DNA of 64,000 bases from UBA1794 sp050946375 (GTDB lineage Bacteria; Bacteroidota; Bacteroidia; Bacteroidales; Bacteroidaceae): positions 1 through 64,000 of the forward strand of contig JBMNUT010000010.1 of NCBI GenBank assembly GCA_050946375.1. The letters run 5' to 3'. The notes beneath the pieces were generated by a model. That model searched no databases and had not been told where the DNA came from. It saw nothing but the letters and a program-made list of their open reading frames with translations. The translations under genes were made by a program, and so were the position numbers. Shown here one piece after another: positions 23,391 through 31,680 of the stretch. Position 1 is the stretch's first letter, and each line of letters begins with the position of its first letter.

Positions 23391-24227
23391 TTATTTGAAA
23401 AAGGCCTTGCCCAATTCGTCCAAACCGGCAGCGCCCGGCAAGTCGGGATAGGCCTCCTTCATGGCTTCCACGAAGGATTGTGCCGTCTGGCTGGCCGCCA
23501 ACAGTTCTTTCATCTTCTTCAGATAGGAAATCTTGAACTCCACGGCGTCCCGGCCCGCAGCGCAGCCGTGGCCGCCAACGAAGAGTTGCGCCCCCGAGGC
23601 CAGCGAGTTCTCGGCCTCGGCTATCTCGGCGTCGATGCCTTCTGCCGACGATATCTGCAAATGGCTGACGTGGGCTTCCGACGGAGTCCAGTGCGTATAG
23701 TAGACTTTACCCCCTATCAGGATGCTCGCGCCGGGAAAGTCGGACGACGCGCCCCGGCGGAACTCAAACGAAACGCCTGCCCAGTTCTGCGTCTTGCCGA
23801 AGGGCACTTCCGACGCAGCGCCGTCGTATATCTCGACCATCGCATCGCCAAACTGCCGGGCGAAGCCCTGCATCATGCCGTCATACACCTCGCCTTTGAC
23901 AAAGGCAGGCATCCCCTCGGGCATCACTACGTTCGGGCTTTGCACACTGCCCAGGTGATAATCGAAAACGGACTTCGCCACGGGCTTGGCCAAGCGGGCG
24001 ACGTAGGATTCGAACTCTGCCGCATTTTCCTTGAACAAGGGCGGTTCCAGCGTAACAAGCGAATCTTTTCCCTCGACGATGAAGCTGGCGTCGGCCATGA
24101 CGTCGCCGGTACAATACACATGGAGCTTGAAACCATCGAAATCATACACTTCGAAGCGCCCCTCTGCCCGCACCAGGGCCGAAACGGCCAGCAGGCTGAA
24201 CAAAACGGATAATACTCTTTTCATCAT
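23391..24227 (-). CDS. Secreted metallo-beta-lactamase-fold-like protein lacking the metal motif
   Basis: The 278-residue product has a signal peptide (MMKRVLSVLFSLLAVSALVRA). The body resembles metallo-beta-lactamase-fold hydrolases (FKLHVYCTGDVMADASFIVEGKDSLVTLEPPLFK, then ASILIGGKVYYTHWTPSEAHVSHL and LFVGGHGCAAG). The HxHxDH metal motif is absent: the equivalent stretch reads FDYHLGSVQSPN. It may have lost hydrolase activity or use a different site. The start is chosen after aggaa with an 8-nt spacing. It lies 36 bases downstream of the reductase gene on the same strand and is probably co-transcribed with it under the HxlR regulator. Confidence 0.65.
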   Translation of the reverse strand: MMKRVLSVLFSLLAVSALVRAEGRFEVYDFDGFKLHVYCTGDVMADASFIVEGKDSLVTLEPPLFKENAAEFESYVARLAKPVAKSVFDYHLGSVQSPNVVMPEGMPAFVKGEVYDGMMQGFARQFGDAMVEIYDGAASEVPFGKTQNWAGVSFEFRRGASSDFPGASILIGGKVYYTHWTPSEAHVSHLQISSAEGIDAEIAEAENSLASGAQLFVGGHGCAAGRDAVEFKISYLKKMKELLAASQTAQSFVEAMKEAYPDLPGAAGLDELGKAFFK

Positions 24228-24263
24228 GACGTGCATTCCTTTCCTGTGTTTGCGGTGACCCGA

Positions 24264-24932
24264 TCAGTAACCAATGGTAAAGCGCTCCTTGTGGTGATTC
24301 TCCTGCTCCAACTCGTCGATCATGGCATACGCATAGTCTTCCACGGAGATAAAGCTGTTTCCGTCGGCATCGAAAATCATGTCGTCCTTGCCCAGGCGGA
24401 ACTTGCCCGTGCGCTTGCCCGGACCGTTCTGGCCCATGTCGCCCAAGTTGCCCGCAGGCGAGAAAAATACCCAGTCCACATCGTTTTCCTTCATCAGGTA
24501 GTTCAAGTAGAACTCGCCCATCGACTTCACGCCCGGCAGCCACTCGGCAGGCAGATTGCCCGTATCCACCAGACGCAAACCCGGCTTTACAAACAGCGTA
24601 CCCGCACCGCCCACGATGAGCAACCGGCGCACGCCCGCACGCTTCGTGCCTTCCACAATCTTCGGATAGTTAGCCAGCGTTTCCTCATACTGCCGCGGAT
24701 TGCCCCAACCGGGATTGTAGGCGCTGATGACGGCATCCTTGCCCTTCGCCACAGAGGCCAGCACGGACGGGTCGGTAGCATCGCCCTTCACCACGGTAAG
24801 GAGGGCATTTTCGACCGTAATCTTCTCCGGATGGGGAGCGATGGCCGTTACTTTATGACCACGAAGCAAAGCCTCGTTCAGAATAGCGGAACCTGCAAAT
24901 CCGCTTGCACCGATTAAAACTACGTCTTTCAT
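24264..24932 (-). CDS. NAD(P)-binding reductase (NmrA/SDR-type, Rossmann fold)
   Basis: The 222-residue product has the N-terminal dinucleotide motif VLIGASGFAGSAIL (GxxGxxG, residues 5-18) and an acidic or basic second-strand end (AIAPHPEKI). GKDAVISAYNPGW, RRLLIVGGAGTLF and WVFFSPAGNL follow as in atypical SDRs of the NAD(P)H-binding/YwnB group. These proteins often reduce quinones or aldehydes in electrophile or oxidative stress. The start is ATG 24932 (MKDVVLIG) behind an AAGAAAG tract. A promoter with -33 and -7 elements lies 60 bases upstream. The HxlR regulator is encoded next door. Confidence 0.82.
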   Translation of the reverse strand: MKDVVLIGASGFAGSAILNEALLRGHKVTAIAPHPEKITVENALLTVVKGDATDPSVLASVAKGKDAVISAYNPGWGNPRQYEETLANYPKIVEGTKRAGVRRLLIVGGAGTLFVKPGLRLVDTGNLPAEWLPGVKSMGEFYLNYLMKENDVDWVFFSPAGNLGDMGQNGPGKRTGKFRLGKDDMIFDADGNSFISVEDYAYAMIDELEQENHHKERFTIGY

Positions 24933-24991
24933 ACTGATACTTTCTTTTTTTAATGTTCGTAATACGGATGCTCTCCGTTTGTTTTCCGATG

Positions 24992-25023
24992 CAAAGTAAC
25001 GGCGCAAATAATTAAATTACAAG
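24992..25023 (-). promoter_or_regulatory. Promoter of the reductase gene
   Basis: Minus strand: -33 cttg (25020-25023), 20 bp, -7 ttactttg (24992-24999). It sits in an AT-rich patch, where the neighbouring HxlR protein would be expected to bind. The remaining 25024-25180 shows no gene. Confidence 0.55.
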
Positions 25024-25180
25024 AAGTTACAAATTTATCACTCGGTCACTTCCAAGTTACTATTATTCGGTTTCAGCCGATTCCGGCAAAAGGGTTTATC
25101 ATTATTTAACCCATTTTCCCCACCTCACGGCAAGGCACTGCGCACAGCGCGGCATACACAGCAACCGACCCGCCCCGGCA

Positions 25181-25537
25181 TTAACGGCTGTTCCGCTTGC
25201 GGTCGCGCAAAATATCGTCCATGTTCTCCTTCGCCCACCCAATCAGTCCGTCGACATAAGGCAAGAGCGAATACGCCCTGGGCGTAAGCGAATACTCCAC
25301 GCGGGGCGGTATCTCGGCATACACCTCCCGCTTCACGAAGCCGTCTTCCTCCAGCATACGCAACGTCGTAGCCAGCACCTTCTGCGAAATATCGGGGATA
25401 TTCTTCCGCAAACTATTGAAACGCATGACGGAATGCTTCTCCAGCGTATAGAGCACCAGCAGCGACCACTTGTCGCCGATGCGCGCCAATACGTTACGAA
25501 TCGGGCAATCCGGATAAAGTTCATTCTGTAGTTCCAT
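25181..25537 (-). CDS. HxlR-family winged-helix transcriptional regulator
   Basis: The 118-residue product has the complete HxlR signature: CPIRNVLARIGDKWSLLVLYTL (N-terminal Cys at 11 often serves as redox sensor), MRFNSLRKNIPDISQKVLATTLRMLEEDGFVKREVY (winged helix, ~38-73) and PRVEYSLTPRAYSLLP. HxlR proteins bind DNA as dimers and usually control the adjacent reductase gene in response to aldehydes, quinones or disulfide stress. Its position directly upstream of, and on the same strand as, the reductase and secreted-protein genes supports that. Confidence 0.9.
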   Translation of the reverse strand: MELQNELYPDCPIRNVLARIGDKWSLLVLYTLEKHSVMRFNSLRKNIPDISQKVLATTLRMLEEDGFVKREVYAEIPPRVEYSLTPRAYSLLPYVDGLIGWAKENMDDILRDRKRNSR

Positions 25538-25645
25538 GCTTAAGTCGTCATTTTGTCAAACAAAAAAGGGGTACACTCCGGCCGAATCCTCAAGAAGACC
25601 ACGCTCCTAATCCCTCCACATCCATGTCCCTCACTTTTGTAAAGG

Positions 25646-25653
25646 CAAAATTA
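25646..25653 (-). promoter_or_regulatory. -7 element for the HxlR gene
   Basis: taattttg on the minus strand, ~110 bases before the start codon. Confidence 0.4.
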
Positions 25654-25848
25654 CCAAATCCTCTCAATCTGAAAGACGATTCCGCAGATTTTTCATCCCG
25701 TCACACCTTCTTTTCCGACCTCACGCCCCACGGCGAAAGCCGTAGCAGCCCGCTTCTCCCCGCCTCCCGCAGCAAAATACGAAATCACCTTCCGCCCGAA
25801 CCGTACCCCGCCGGCATTCCCTTTCCGTCTCCCCTCCTCCTTTTTCCC

Positions 25849-25916
25849 GAAGATGCCCCGCTTTTTTCCGTTACCGCCTGCACTATTGCCGAAAAGTCCC
25901 CCCACTTTTCACCCTA
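25849..25916. repeat. 22-nt-type degenerate repeat block in a 530-base gene-free stretch
   Basis: gatgccccgcttttttccg, ttaccgcctgcactattgcc and gaaaagtccccccacttttc. The rest of 25538-26015 contains no credible gene; the short open frame at 25624-25917 has no family likeness. Confidence 0.5.
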
Positions 25917-26015
25917 AAAACAAGCAGATTCCTCCCTAATCGGACGGAAAAAAGCACAAATCCACCCCCTTTTTCAATAAAAATCGGGCTAAAATCAAGA
26001 AAAAACGCATCAACT

Positions 26016-26047
26016 GTTGCAGCATTCGAAATAAGTACTTACCTTTG
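26016..26047 (+). promoter_or_regulatory. Promoter of tRNA-Phe
   Basis: -33 gttg 26016-26019, a 20-bp spacer and -7 tacctttg 26040-26047; the tRNA begins 20 bases later. Confidence 0.65.
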
Positions 26048-26066
26048 CACACGCAAAAACAAACAA

Positions 26067-26139
26067 GGTGCCATAGCTCAGTTGGTAGAGCAAAGGACTG
26101 AAAATCCTTGTGTCCCCGGTTCGATTCCTGGTGGCACCA
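26067..26139 (+). tRNA. tRNA-Phe (anticodon GAA)
   Basis: 73-nt cloverleaf: acceptor ggtgcca/tggcacc, D arm gctcagttggtagagc, anticodon stem-loop agga-ctgaaaa-tcct with GAA, T arm ccccggttcgattcctgg. The 3' CCA is not encoded (discriminator A is followed by cag). A terminator follows, and then DNA with signs of past integration. Confidence 0.97.
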
Positions 26140-26148
26140 CAGAAAATC

Positions 26149-26180
26149 AGAGAGTTACAGCGATGTAGCTCTCTTTTTTT
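26149..26180 (+). terminator. Terminator of tRNA-Phe
   Basis: agagagttac (26149-26158) pairs with gtagctctct (26165-26174) with one G-U, followed by seven T. Confidence 0.8.
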
Positions 26181-26232
26181 ATGGCATTTTGAAGCAAAAA
26201 GCGGCTCAAATACAGCATACGAAGGCTTACGG

Positions 26233-26337
26233 TTAAACCGAAAGTTAAACCGGACAACGTAAAGCCACCGAGTCACCACATACCGAAACCTACGAACCGA
26301 GCCGGAAAAACACTCTGTTTAAACCCTGCATTAAACC
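26233..26337. repeat. Two pairs of TTAAACC direct repeats downstream of tRNA-Phe
   Basis: ttaaacc at 26233-26239 and 26245-26251 (12-base period), and again at 26319-26325 and 26331-26337 (12-base period). Paired short direct repeats beside a tRNA 3' end resemble arm-type sites of a tyrosine integrase, but no integrase gene is present. A hairpin (cgggaatc/ggttcccg, 26353-26378) follows. Confidence 0.55.
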
Positions 26338-26387
26338 GACTCAACAAAAAAACGGGAATCCGCAAAAGAAGGTTCCCGCAAGAACTT

Positions 26388-26417
26388 TTTGACTTTCTCC
26401 CTTAATCATTATCTTTG
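26388..26417 (+). promoter_or_regulatory. Promoter-like site before the hsdM/rhuM remnants
   Basis: tttg 26388-26391, 18 bp, tatctttg 26410-26417. It may still transcribe the remnants. Confidence 0.45.
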
Positions 26418-26421
26418 CACA

Positions 26422-26563
26422 TATCATCACGCAGCGAAAGGATGGTCGCTCGTGCCGAGCAAGTACATCGAGTTCATGCGCGAGATAACTCCGACAAGAG
26501 AAAGAAAGCAAACGAGAATTGACGAAACTGTCTAAGGAATTGGGATATGGACTTGAAGAATAA
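26422..26563 (+). pseudogene. Remnant of a type I restriction-modification methylase C-terminus (hsdM)
   Basis: The frame at 26422 reads YHHAAKGWSLVPSKYIEFMREI. GWSLVPSKYIEF is the conserved tail motif of one class of HsdM N6-adenine methylases as I recall it. The frame then breaks. In the +1 frame the sequence continues KESKRELTKLSKELGYGLEE and stops at 26561-26563, which is a typical HsdM C-terminal end. So only the last ~45 codons survive, with a frameshift or small deletion in the middle. The stop overlaps the ATG of the rhuM remnant as in intact hsdM-rhuM operons. Confidence 0.65.
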
Positions 26564-26927
26564 AATAGCCATCTATCGTTTTGCCGACGGGGAAACACAA
26601 TTAGATGTAAAGATAGACAAAGAAACGGTTTGGCTGAATGTAGCCAAATGGCGGAGTTATTCGGAAGGGATTCAAAGACCATCCGAAAACACATTGATAA
26701 TGCCATTCGTGAAGAACTGGCATTTGGATGTGATTATATCCGTCGGTTATCGGGTGAAGTCGAAGAATGGTGTTGAATTCCGACGTTGGGCCAACAAGGT
26801 ATTGAAAGAATATTTGGTAAAAGGCTATGCAGTCAATAAGGCCATGACAGCGCAGCGCTATACGGAACTGAAACAATTGGTAGCCGTCTTGGGCAGGACG
26901 GTCAAGGCACAGGAAACATTGTTGTGA
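26547..26927 (+). pseudogene. Broken rhuM-family gene
   Basis: RhuM proteins often sit inside Bacteroidetes type I restriction operons. This frame opens with IAIYRFADGETQLDVKIDKETVWLNVAK. It then leaves the family sequence at aaatggcgg: restoring one A gives KMAELFGRDSKTIRKHIDNAIREEL in the correct frame, the RhuM core. After that an internal deletion fuses to HLDVIISVGYRVKSKNGVEFRRWANKVLKEYLVKGYAVN, again RhuM. The protein then stops about 30 residues later, far short of the usual ~300-plus residues. One frameshift, one internal deletion and a lost 3' part make this a pseudogene. 26928-27009 is empty. Confidence 0.8.
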
Positions 26928-27009
26928 ACCTGATAAACAAGAACAACTATGAGTAAGGGAGAAATGAATTACCGTTCGAGGTAAAACATTCTCCCATAGG
27001 GGCTGGCCG

Positions 27010-30000
27010 TCAGTTCGCCTTATTGGCATACTCCGAGGGGAGTACGCCGAAATACTTCTTGAAGCAACTGGAGAAATATTTGGGATCGTTGTAGCCCACC
27101 GCATAAGCCAGGTCGGAAATACGGATGGAAGGATTCTTCAGGATGATGTCCTTGGCCGCTTTCATGCGGATGTTGCGGATAAAAGCCGAGGTATTCAATC
27201 CCGTCAGCGTCTTGAGTTTCTTGTACAAGGTGGACTTGGAGGTAGCCACTTCGTCGGCAAATTCCTGCTGATCGAAGTTCGCATCATTCAAGTGCTTCTG
27301 TACGGCCTCTATACATTTGTGCAGAAAATCCTCGTCGGCATTGGTCACATCGAGATTTCCGAATCCCTCGAAGAGTTTGTCGCGTATCTCTTTGAGCGCC
27401 TTTTCCTTGATTCTCAAGAGATTCGCGATGCGCGCCTGCAAGGTGGACAGGTGGAACGGCTTCGTAATATAGGCATCTGCCCCGGCTTCATAGGCCTCGG
27501 TGCGCTCATCTTCCCCGCGCTTGGCGGTCAGCATGATGAAGGGCGTATGGCTCAGCTCCAGGTCGTTTTTGGCTTGCTTCATCATCTCCAAGCCGTCCAT
27601 GACAGGCATCATCACGTCAGCTATCACGAGATCCACCTTGTGGGCTTTCATCACTTCCAGTCCTTCCTTGCCGTTGTGGGCGGTCAGAATATGGTAATCC
27701 CGCTGCAACAGCTTCTTCATCAGCATGAGCAGCTCCTCGTTGTCTTCCGCGATCAGCAAGGTGTACGGCTGGTTCCCGTCGTCGGAGTCCTCATTCCGCC
27801 AGGCTTCTTCGCCGGTATCCCCCGAGTTTGCATCTTCTTGTATGAGGTCTCCTTCGGGAGATATTTCCGAGTCAGACGTTTCCCAGCTCTTGTCTACTTC
27901 ATTTTCCTTATAATAGCGTACGTCGATAGGGAAGGTAATGGTGAAAGTCGTGCCCTCCCCTTCCCGGCTTTCCACGGATATGCTGCCATGATGCAGCTCC
28001 ACGAGGGCTTTAGTCAGCGACAGGCCTATGCCGGTACCGTAAGTGTTAAAGTGCCTGTGCTCACCTTCGTAGAACCGCTTGAAGAGGTCGGCCTGGCGGT
28101 CTGCGGGTATCCCCTTTCCATTGTCCTTTACGGTAAGCCGGACAAAGTCCTTCTCCTCTCCCTCGCATGCGGTCAGCATCACCTGCACGTAGCCCATCTC
28201 CTGAGTATATTTCGCTGCGTTCGAGAGGAGGTTATACATAATCTTGTCCAAGGCGTCCGGGTCGAAATATCCGACAATCTGCTCCGGCAGGCAAAGCAAG
28301 GACAGGTGCAGTTTTTTCCGGTTCATAAGCGGCTGGATACTTTCCACCTCCCTCCGGCAGAAATCGGATATGTTTCCTTTCGAGACGCGCAGCTGCAAAT
28401 TGCCGGTTTCCGCCTTGCGGAATTCCAGAATCTGCTGCAGCAAGCGTATCAAGCGGTTCAGGTTGTTGCGGATAATCTTGTAGTCCGGCCTCGTTTGCGG
28501 GTATTTTGTCTCCAATTCACTGATTTTAGCGGAAATTACGGTGAGGGGAGTCATCAGGTCGTGGGTGATGTTCGTAAAGAATTGAAGTTTCTTGTGGTTC
28601 AGTTCCTCAATCTTCTCTTTGGACAGATAGGCCATCTGAAGTTCCCTCCGGTGTGCTTCGCGCAACTTCAGATGGTGCATCATGTAGTAAACGGCCGCAG
28701 CCAGGAGCAGCACGTATATCAGGATGGCCCACCACCGCAACGCCAAGGGCGGAAGAACCTCTATGGCAAGCGGTTGCGCCATTTCCTGCCAGACTCCGTT
28801 AATATCGGAAGCCTTCAGGCGGAAATAGTACTTACCGGGCGAGAGGTTGCTGTAATAAGCGGAAAAGACCCCGTCCTCGGGGTAGAACCACTCGTTGTCG
28901 TGCCCCTCCAGCATGTAGGCAAAGCAGCTTTCCCGCTGCTTTGCGTAGTTAAAGTCGGAGAACTCGATGGTCAGGTTGTTCTGCGCGGGCGAAAGAAGAA
29001 TCTGTTTTGTGTAAGGAGGCAGCAGGGTGGAGATGCCGTTCCTTTCCTCGTCGGGCAGCATCTCGAAGGGGATATTGGAGATTTTTATTCCGGTGATGGC
29101 GATTGCCGTATTGCTTTTCGTCGCCTGCAGGTGATGGTCGGAAAATACCAGGTAGTCGTTCTGCCTCCCGAAATATACGGCTTTCTGGAACGACCCTGAT
29201 ATGCCTCGCTCAAAGTAGGAGTTGGATGCGTCCATCGTCGAGAAGTTATACAAATTCGCCAGGTTGCCGTCAGCGGTCAGCGAGAGGAGCATGACGTGGG
29301 TGCGGGAAGAAATCCACAAGTCGCCCTCATATCCTTCTTCGATACTGCAGATGTGTTCGTTGGAAATGCCAAACTTCTGGTTGACGCACTCAAAGCCTTC
29401 CCTTTCTTTGTTGTAGAGCATCAGTCCCGTCTCCTGCGAGCAGGCCCAAATCCGTCCCTGCTTGTCCTGCAGGGTCTTGTAGATGTCCGTCAGCTGGAGC
29501 TCCGTGTCGAGCGGCGTCTGGTAGCTCTTCAGCTGCAAGGACTTGGGGCTGTGTATGTTTCCCGACAGGCACACGATGCCCCTGTTCTTGGTAGAAAGCC
29601 ACAAAAGCCCGTCCCTGCTCTGCATGATGTGCTGTACTTGGGCGCCCTGCAGCCCCTCTACTTCCAGATGCGTACCCTTTCCGTTGGTGTACCTGACGCA
29701 CAGTCCCGCCCAAGTGCCGATGAGCAGGTTTCCTTCCCGGTCCTCGTAGAACGAATACACGCAGTTGTCCGGCAACCACGGCGTATTGGTCTGGTCGTAA
29801 TGCCTGGCCGATTTCCTGTCGGCCGCGATTTCTATGAATCCATTCCGAGTCGTTCCTACCAGCATGTTCCCGGCCGACGTCTCTTTCAGGCCGTTGATTT
29901 TCTGTATGGGGCGGTTCCCGCGAATTCCCGGTATGTGGTTCATCAGGACCGTACGGTTCGTGCCGGCCATTTGGCACACAATGCCGCTGCGTTCCATCCC

Positions 30001-31191
30001 GAGCCATACGTTGCCTTCGTGGTCGCAAGTCAGGCAGGTGATGATATCGTTCATCAGCTCCGGCTCCTCCAGCGCATGGGAGACGAAGTTCTTCTGGGAA
30101 ATGGAAGCCATGGCCATGCCTACGGGGACCGTGGATATCCAGATATTGCCGTTCCGGTCGCAGAGCTTAGGGTCTGCACCCCGGTCGAACATGTGGCGCG
30201 GAACGGGTATCTTCCAGTCGGGCAGGGACATCACTTTCTCCTGCCCGTCTTCGCAAAGCAGCAGGACCAGCCCCTTGGCCGTACCTATCCAGCTCAATCC
30301 GGTGTGGGGGTCGCCGACGATGGAGTAGATGTAGTCGGAAAGCAGGTTCCCGTCGGTATTTTCGTACATGAAGTTGCGGAACTGCAGAGGCTTGTCCGTC
30401 TCGTGCGGATTCTCTATCAGATAGAGCCCCTTGCCCCACGTGCCGACCCAAATCCTCTGCCGGTTGTCTTCGTAGACGACCTGCGCGGAGTTGATGTCGT
30501 TGAACTTCGGCATGGCATAGAACTCGTCCTTTTTCGGGTCGTAGCGGAAGAGTCCCTTGTCCCACGTGCCAATCCAGACGAAGTGGCGGCTGTCCTCATA
30601 GAGGGACTTGATGGCGCAGTGGGGCACTTTCGAGTTGCCATAGATGTCGCACATCAGCACAAAGCGGTCGTTTTCCCGGTCGTACTTGTACAGCCCCCCT
30701 TCGGTCCCCACCCACAGTGCGCCGCTCTTGGTGATGAGCAGGGCCCCCACCTCGTCGCTGTTGGAGAAATCGTCGAAATGATACTGCGTGCCGCTCCCGT
30801 TCCGCTTGTCCAGTCGGTTCAGCCCCTTGTCCGTCCCCACCCAGAGGATGTCGCCCTCGCCTTCGATATGCGTAATCTTGTTGGACGAAAGCCGGTGCGG
30901 TTTCTGCCAGTCGTTTCTGATGAGTTGGGCATTAAACCCGTCGTAACGATACAACCCCAGCTCCGTGCCAATCCACAGGAAGCCGCTTTCGTCCTGATAA
31001 ACCGCAGTGACTTTGCTCGACGATAACCCCAGATTTCCCCTCAGGTACTGTATCTCCATATCCGGGAGGACATCAATATTTTTCGTTATCGCGCCGTTTC
31101 TCCCGGCAGAGACGGCAGCGGAGGGGAGAAACAGTCCGGCCAAGTACAGGAACAGGTAAAAAAACAATCGGGTGTATCTTGCTCTTTTCAT
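27010..31191 (-). CDS. Hybrid two-component system regulator (HTCS)
   Basis: The 1393-residue fusion sensor-regulator is of the kind that controls glycan utilisation in Bacteroidetes. After a signal peptide or anchor (ARYTRLFFYLFLYLAGLFLPSAAV), about 770 periplasmic residues form two beta-propellers of Reg_prop repeats (motif WIGTxxGLxRYD, e.g. near 60, 110, 160) and a Y_Y_Y domain (~735-810). A membrane helix follows near 820-838. Then come HisKA with phospho-His 877 (NITHDLMTP), HATPase (N box NLLSNAAKYT near 987), a receiver domain (1144-1255, phospho-Asp 1192 in IADVMMPVMDG) and an AraC-type DNA-binding domain (1303-1393). It is divergent from the surface-protein genes that start at 31681, its probable targets. 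The start is placed at the signal peptide; the frame is open upstream. Confidence 0.95.
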   Translation of the reverse strand: MKRARYTRLFFYLFLYLAGLFLPSAAVSAGRNGAITKNIDVLPDMEIQYLRGNLGLSSSKVTAVYQDESGFLWIGTELGLYRYDGFNAQLIRNDWQKPHRLSSNKITHIEGEGDILWVGTDKGLNRLDKRNGSGTQYHFDDFSNSDEVGALLITKSGALWVGTEGGLYKYDRENDRFVLMCDIYGNSKVPHCAIKSLYEDSRHFVWIGTWDKGLFRYDPKKDEFYAMPKFNDINSAQVVYEDNRQRIWVGTWGKGLYLIENPHETDKPLQFRNFMYENTDGNLLSDYIYSIVGDPHTGLSWIGTAKGLVLLLCEDGQEKVMSLPDWKIPVPRHMFDRGADPKLCDRNGNIWISTVPVGMAMASISQKNFVSHALEEPELMNDIITCLTCDHEGNVWLGMERSGIVCQMAGTNRTVLMNHIPGIRGNRPIQKINGLKETSAGNMLVGTTRNGFIEIAADRKSARHYDQTNTPWLPDNCVYSFYEDREGNLLIGTWAGLCVRYTNGKGTHLEVEGLQGAQVQHIMQSRDGLLWLSTKNRGIVCLSGNIHSPKSLQLKSYQTPLDTELQLTDIYKTLQDKQGRIWACSQETGLMLYNKEREGFECVNQKFGISNEHICSIEEGYEGDLWISSRTHVMLLSLTADGNLANLYNFSTMDASNSYFERGISGSFQKAVYFGRQNDYLVFSDHHLQATKSNTAIAITGIKISNIPFEMLPDEERNGISTLLPPYTKQILLSPAQNNLTIEFSDFNYAKQRESCFAYMLEGHDNEWFYPEDGVFSAYYSNLSPGKYYFRLKASDINGVWQEMAQPLAIEVLPPLALRWWAILIYVLLLAAAVYYMMHHLKLREAHRRELQMAYLSKEKIEELNHKKLQFFTNITHDLMTPLTVISAKISELETKYPQTRPDYKIIRNNLNRLIRLLQQILEFRKAETGNLQLRVSKGNISDFCRREVESIQPLMNRKKLHLSLLCLPEQIVGYFDPDALDKIMYNLLSNAAKYTQEMGYVQVMLTACEGEEKDFVRLTVKDNGKGIPADRQADLFKRFYEGEHRHFNTYGTGIGLSLTKALVELHHGSISVESREGEGTTFTITFPIDVRYYKENEVDKSWETSDSEISPEGDLIQEDANSGDTGEEAWRNEDSDDGNQPYTLLIAEDNEELLMLMKKLLQRDYHILTAHNGKEGLEVMKAHKVDLVIADVMMPVMDGLEMMKQAKNDLELSHTPFIMLTAKRGEDERTEAYEAGADAYITKPFHLSTLQARIANLLRIKEKALKEIRDKLFEGFGNLDVTNADEDFLHKCIEAVQKHLNDANFDQQEFADEVATSKSTLYKKLKTLTGLNTSAFIRNIRMKAAKDIILKNPSIRISDLAYAVGYNDPKYFSSCFKKYFGVLPSEYANKAN

Positions 31192-31220
31192 GGTTTGCCA
31201 CAGTATTCGTTTTTCCACCA

Positions 31221-31228
31221 CAAATATA
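31221..31228 (-). promoter_or_regulatory. -7 element for the HTCS gene
   Basis: tatatttg on the minus strand, 30 bases before the start codon; no clear -33. Confidence 0.45.
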
Positions 31229-31440
31229 AGCCAAAAAATAAGGATGGCATCGGTAGAGTAGTGCAGATAAGTCGAATTATAAGGCGAAAAGGCCGAAAAA
31301 CAGCCCTCCCTCTTTGTTGCAGCTTTCATTTTCCCACAAGGAGTTATCCGGCCGCGAGGAAAAAGGCGTAAAAAGGGTGGATTATTCATCCCCTCTCCAA
31401 AATGGGGGAAAAAAAGTTCCTTCTTCTTCCGGCAATAGAA

Positions 31441-31448
31441 TAACTTTG
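31441..31448 (+). promoter_or_regulatory. -7 element for the surface-protein locus
   Basis: taactttg, 233 bases before the 31681 start, giving a long leader. The HTCS would be expected to bind near here. Apart from the repeat block below, 31229-31680 holds no gene. Confidence 0.45.
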
Positions 31449-31505
31449 CTCGCAGTAGAGAAAAGGTACGGATATGCCCGCAACCGTTCTTCCGGCCTGC
31501 CAGGC

Positions 31506-31573
31506 AGCGGTCTTTTCCGAAACATGTAGGCCTTTTTCTTAAGGCATGCGGCGGTTTTGAAGAAAACAGGCAA
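31506..31573. repeat. 22-nt-type degenerate repeat block in the leader of the surface-protein locus
   Basis: gcggtcttttccgaaacatgtaggcctttttcttaaggcatgcggcggttttgaagaaaa: three units at ~22 nt. Confidence 0.55.
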
Positions 31574-31680
31574 ACCCGTCTGCTGCCAGCGGAAATCTGC
31601 CGCAAAAGGGAAACAAACTGTCGGTGGGTCATCGGCCAGACAAAATCTGTCATCTACTTAATAAATCTTAAATTATCACT

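Noticed and set aside
23215..23451. Possible 78-residue gene between the PNPOx and metallo-beta-lactamase-like genes
   Set aside because: It runs into the neighbouring gene on the other strand and shows no recognisable sequence or start context.
25624..25917. Possible 97-residue gene before tRNA-Phe
   Set aside because: Overlaps a repeat block and the HxlR promoter, composition is Pro/Ser-rich without domain likeness, and there is no promoter for it.
26010..26279. Minus-strand open frame with GATRNRTGDTRIFSPLLYQLS
   Set aside because: This peptide is the antisense reading of tRNA-Phe, a known false protein.
26547..26927. Intact small RhuM-like protein
   Set aside because: The missing core is present in another frame one base away and a conserved stretch is deleted, so it is a broken gene.
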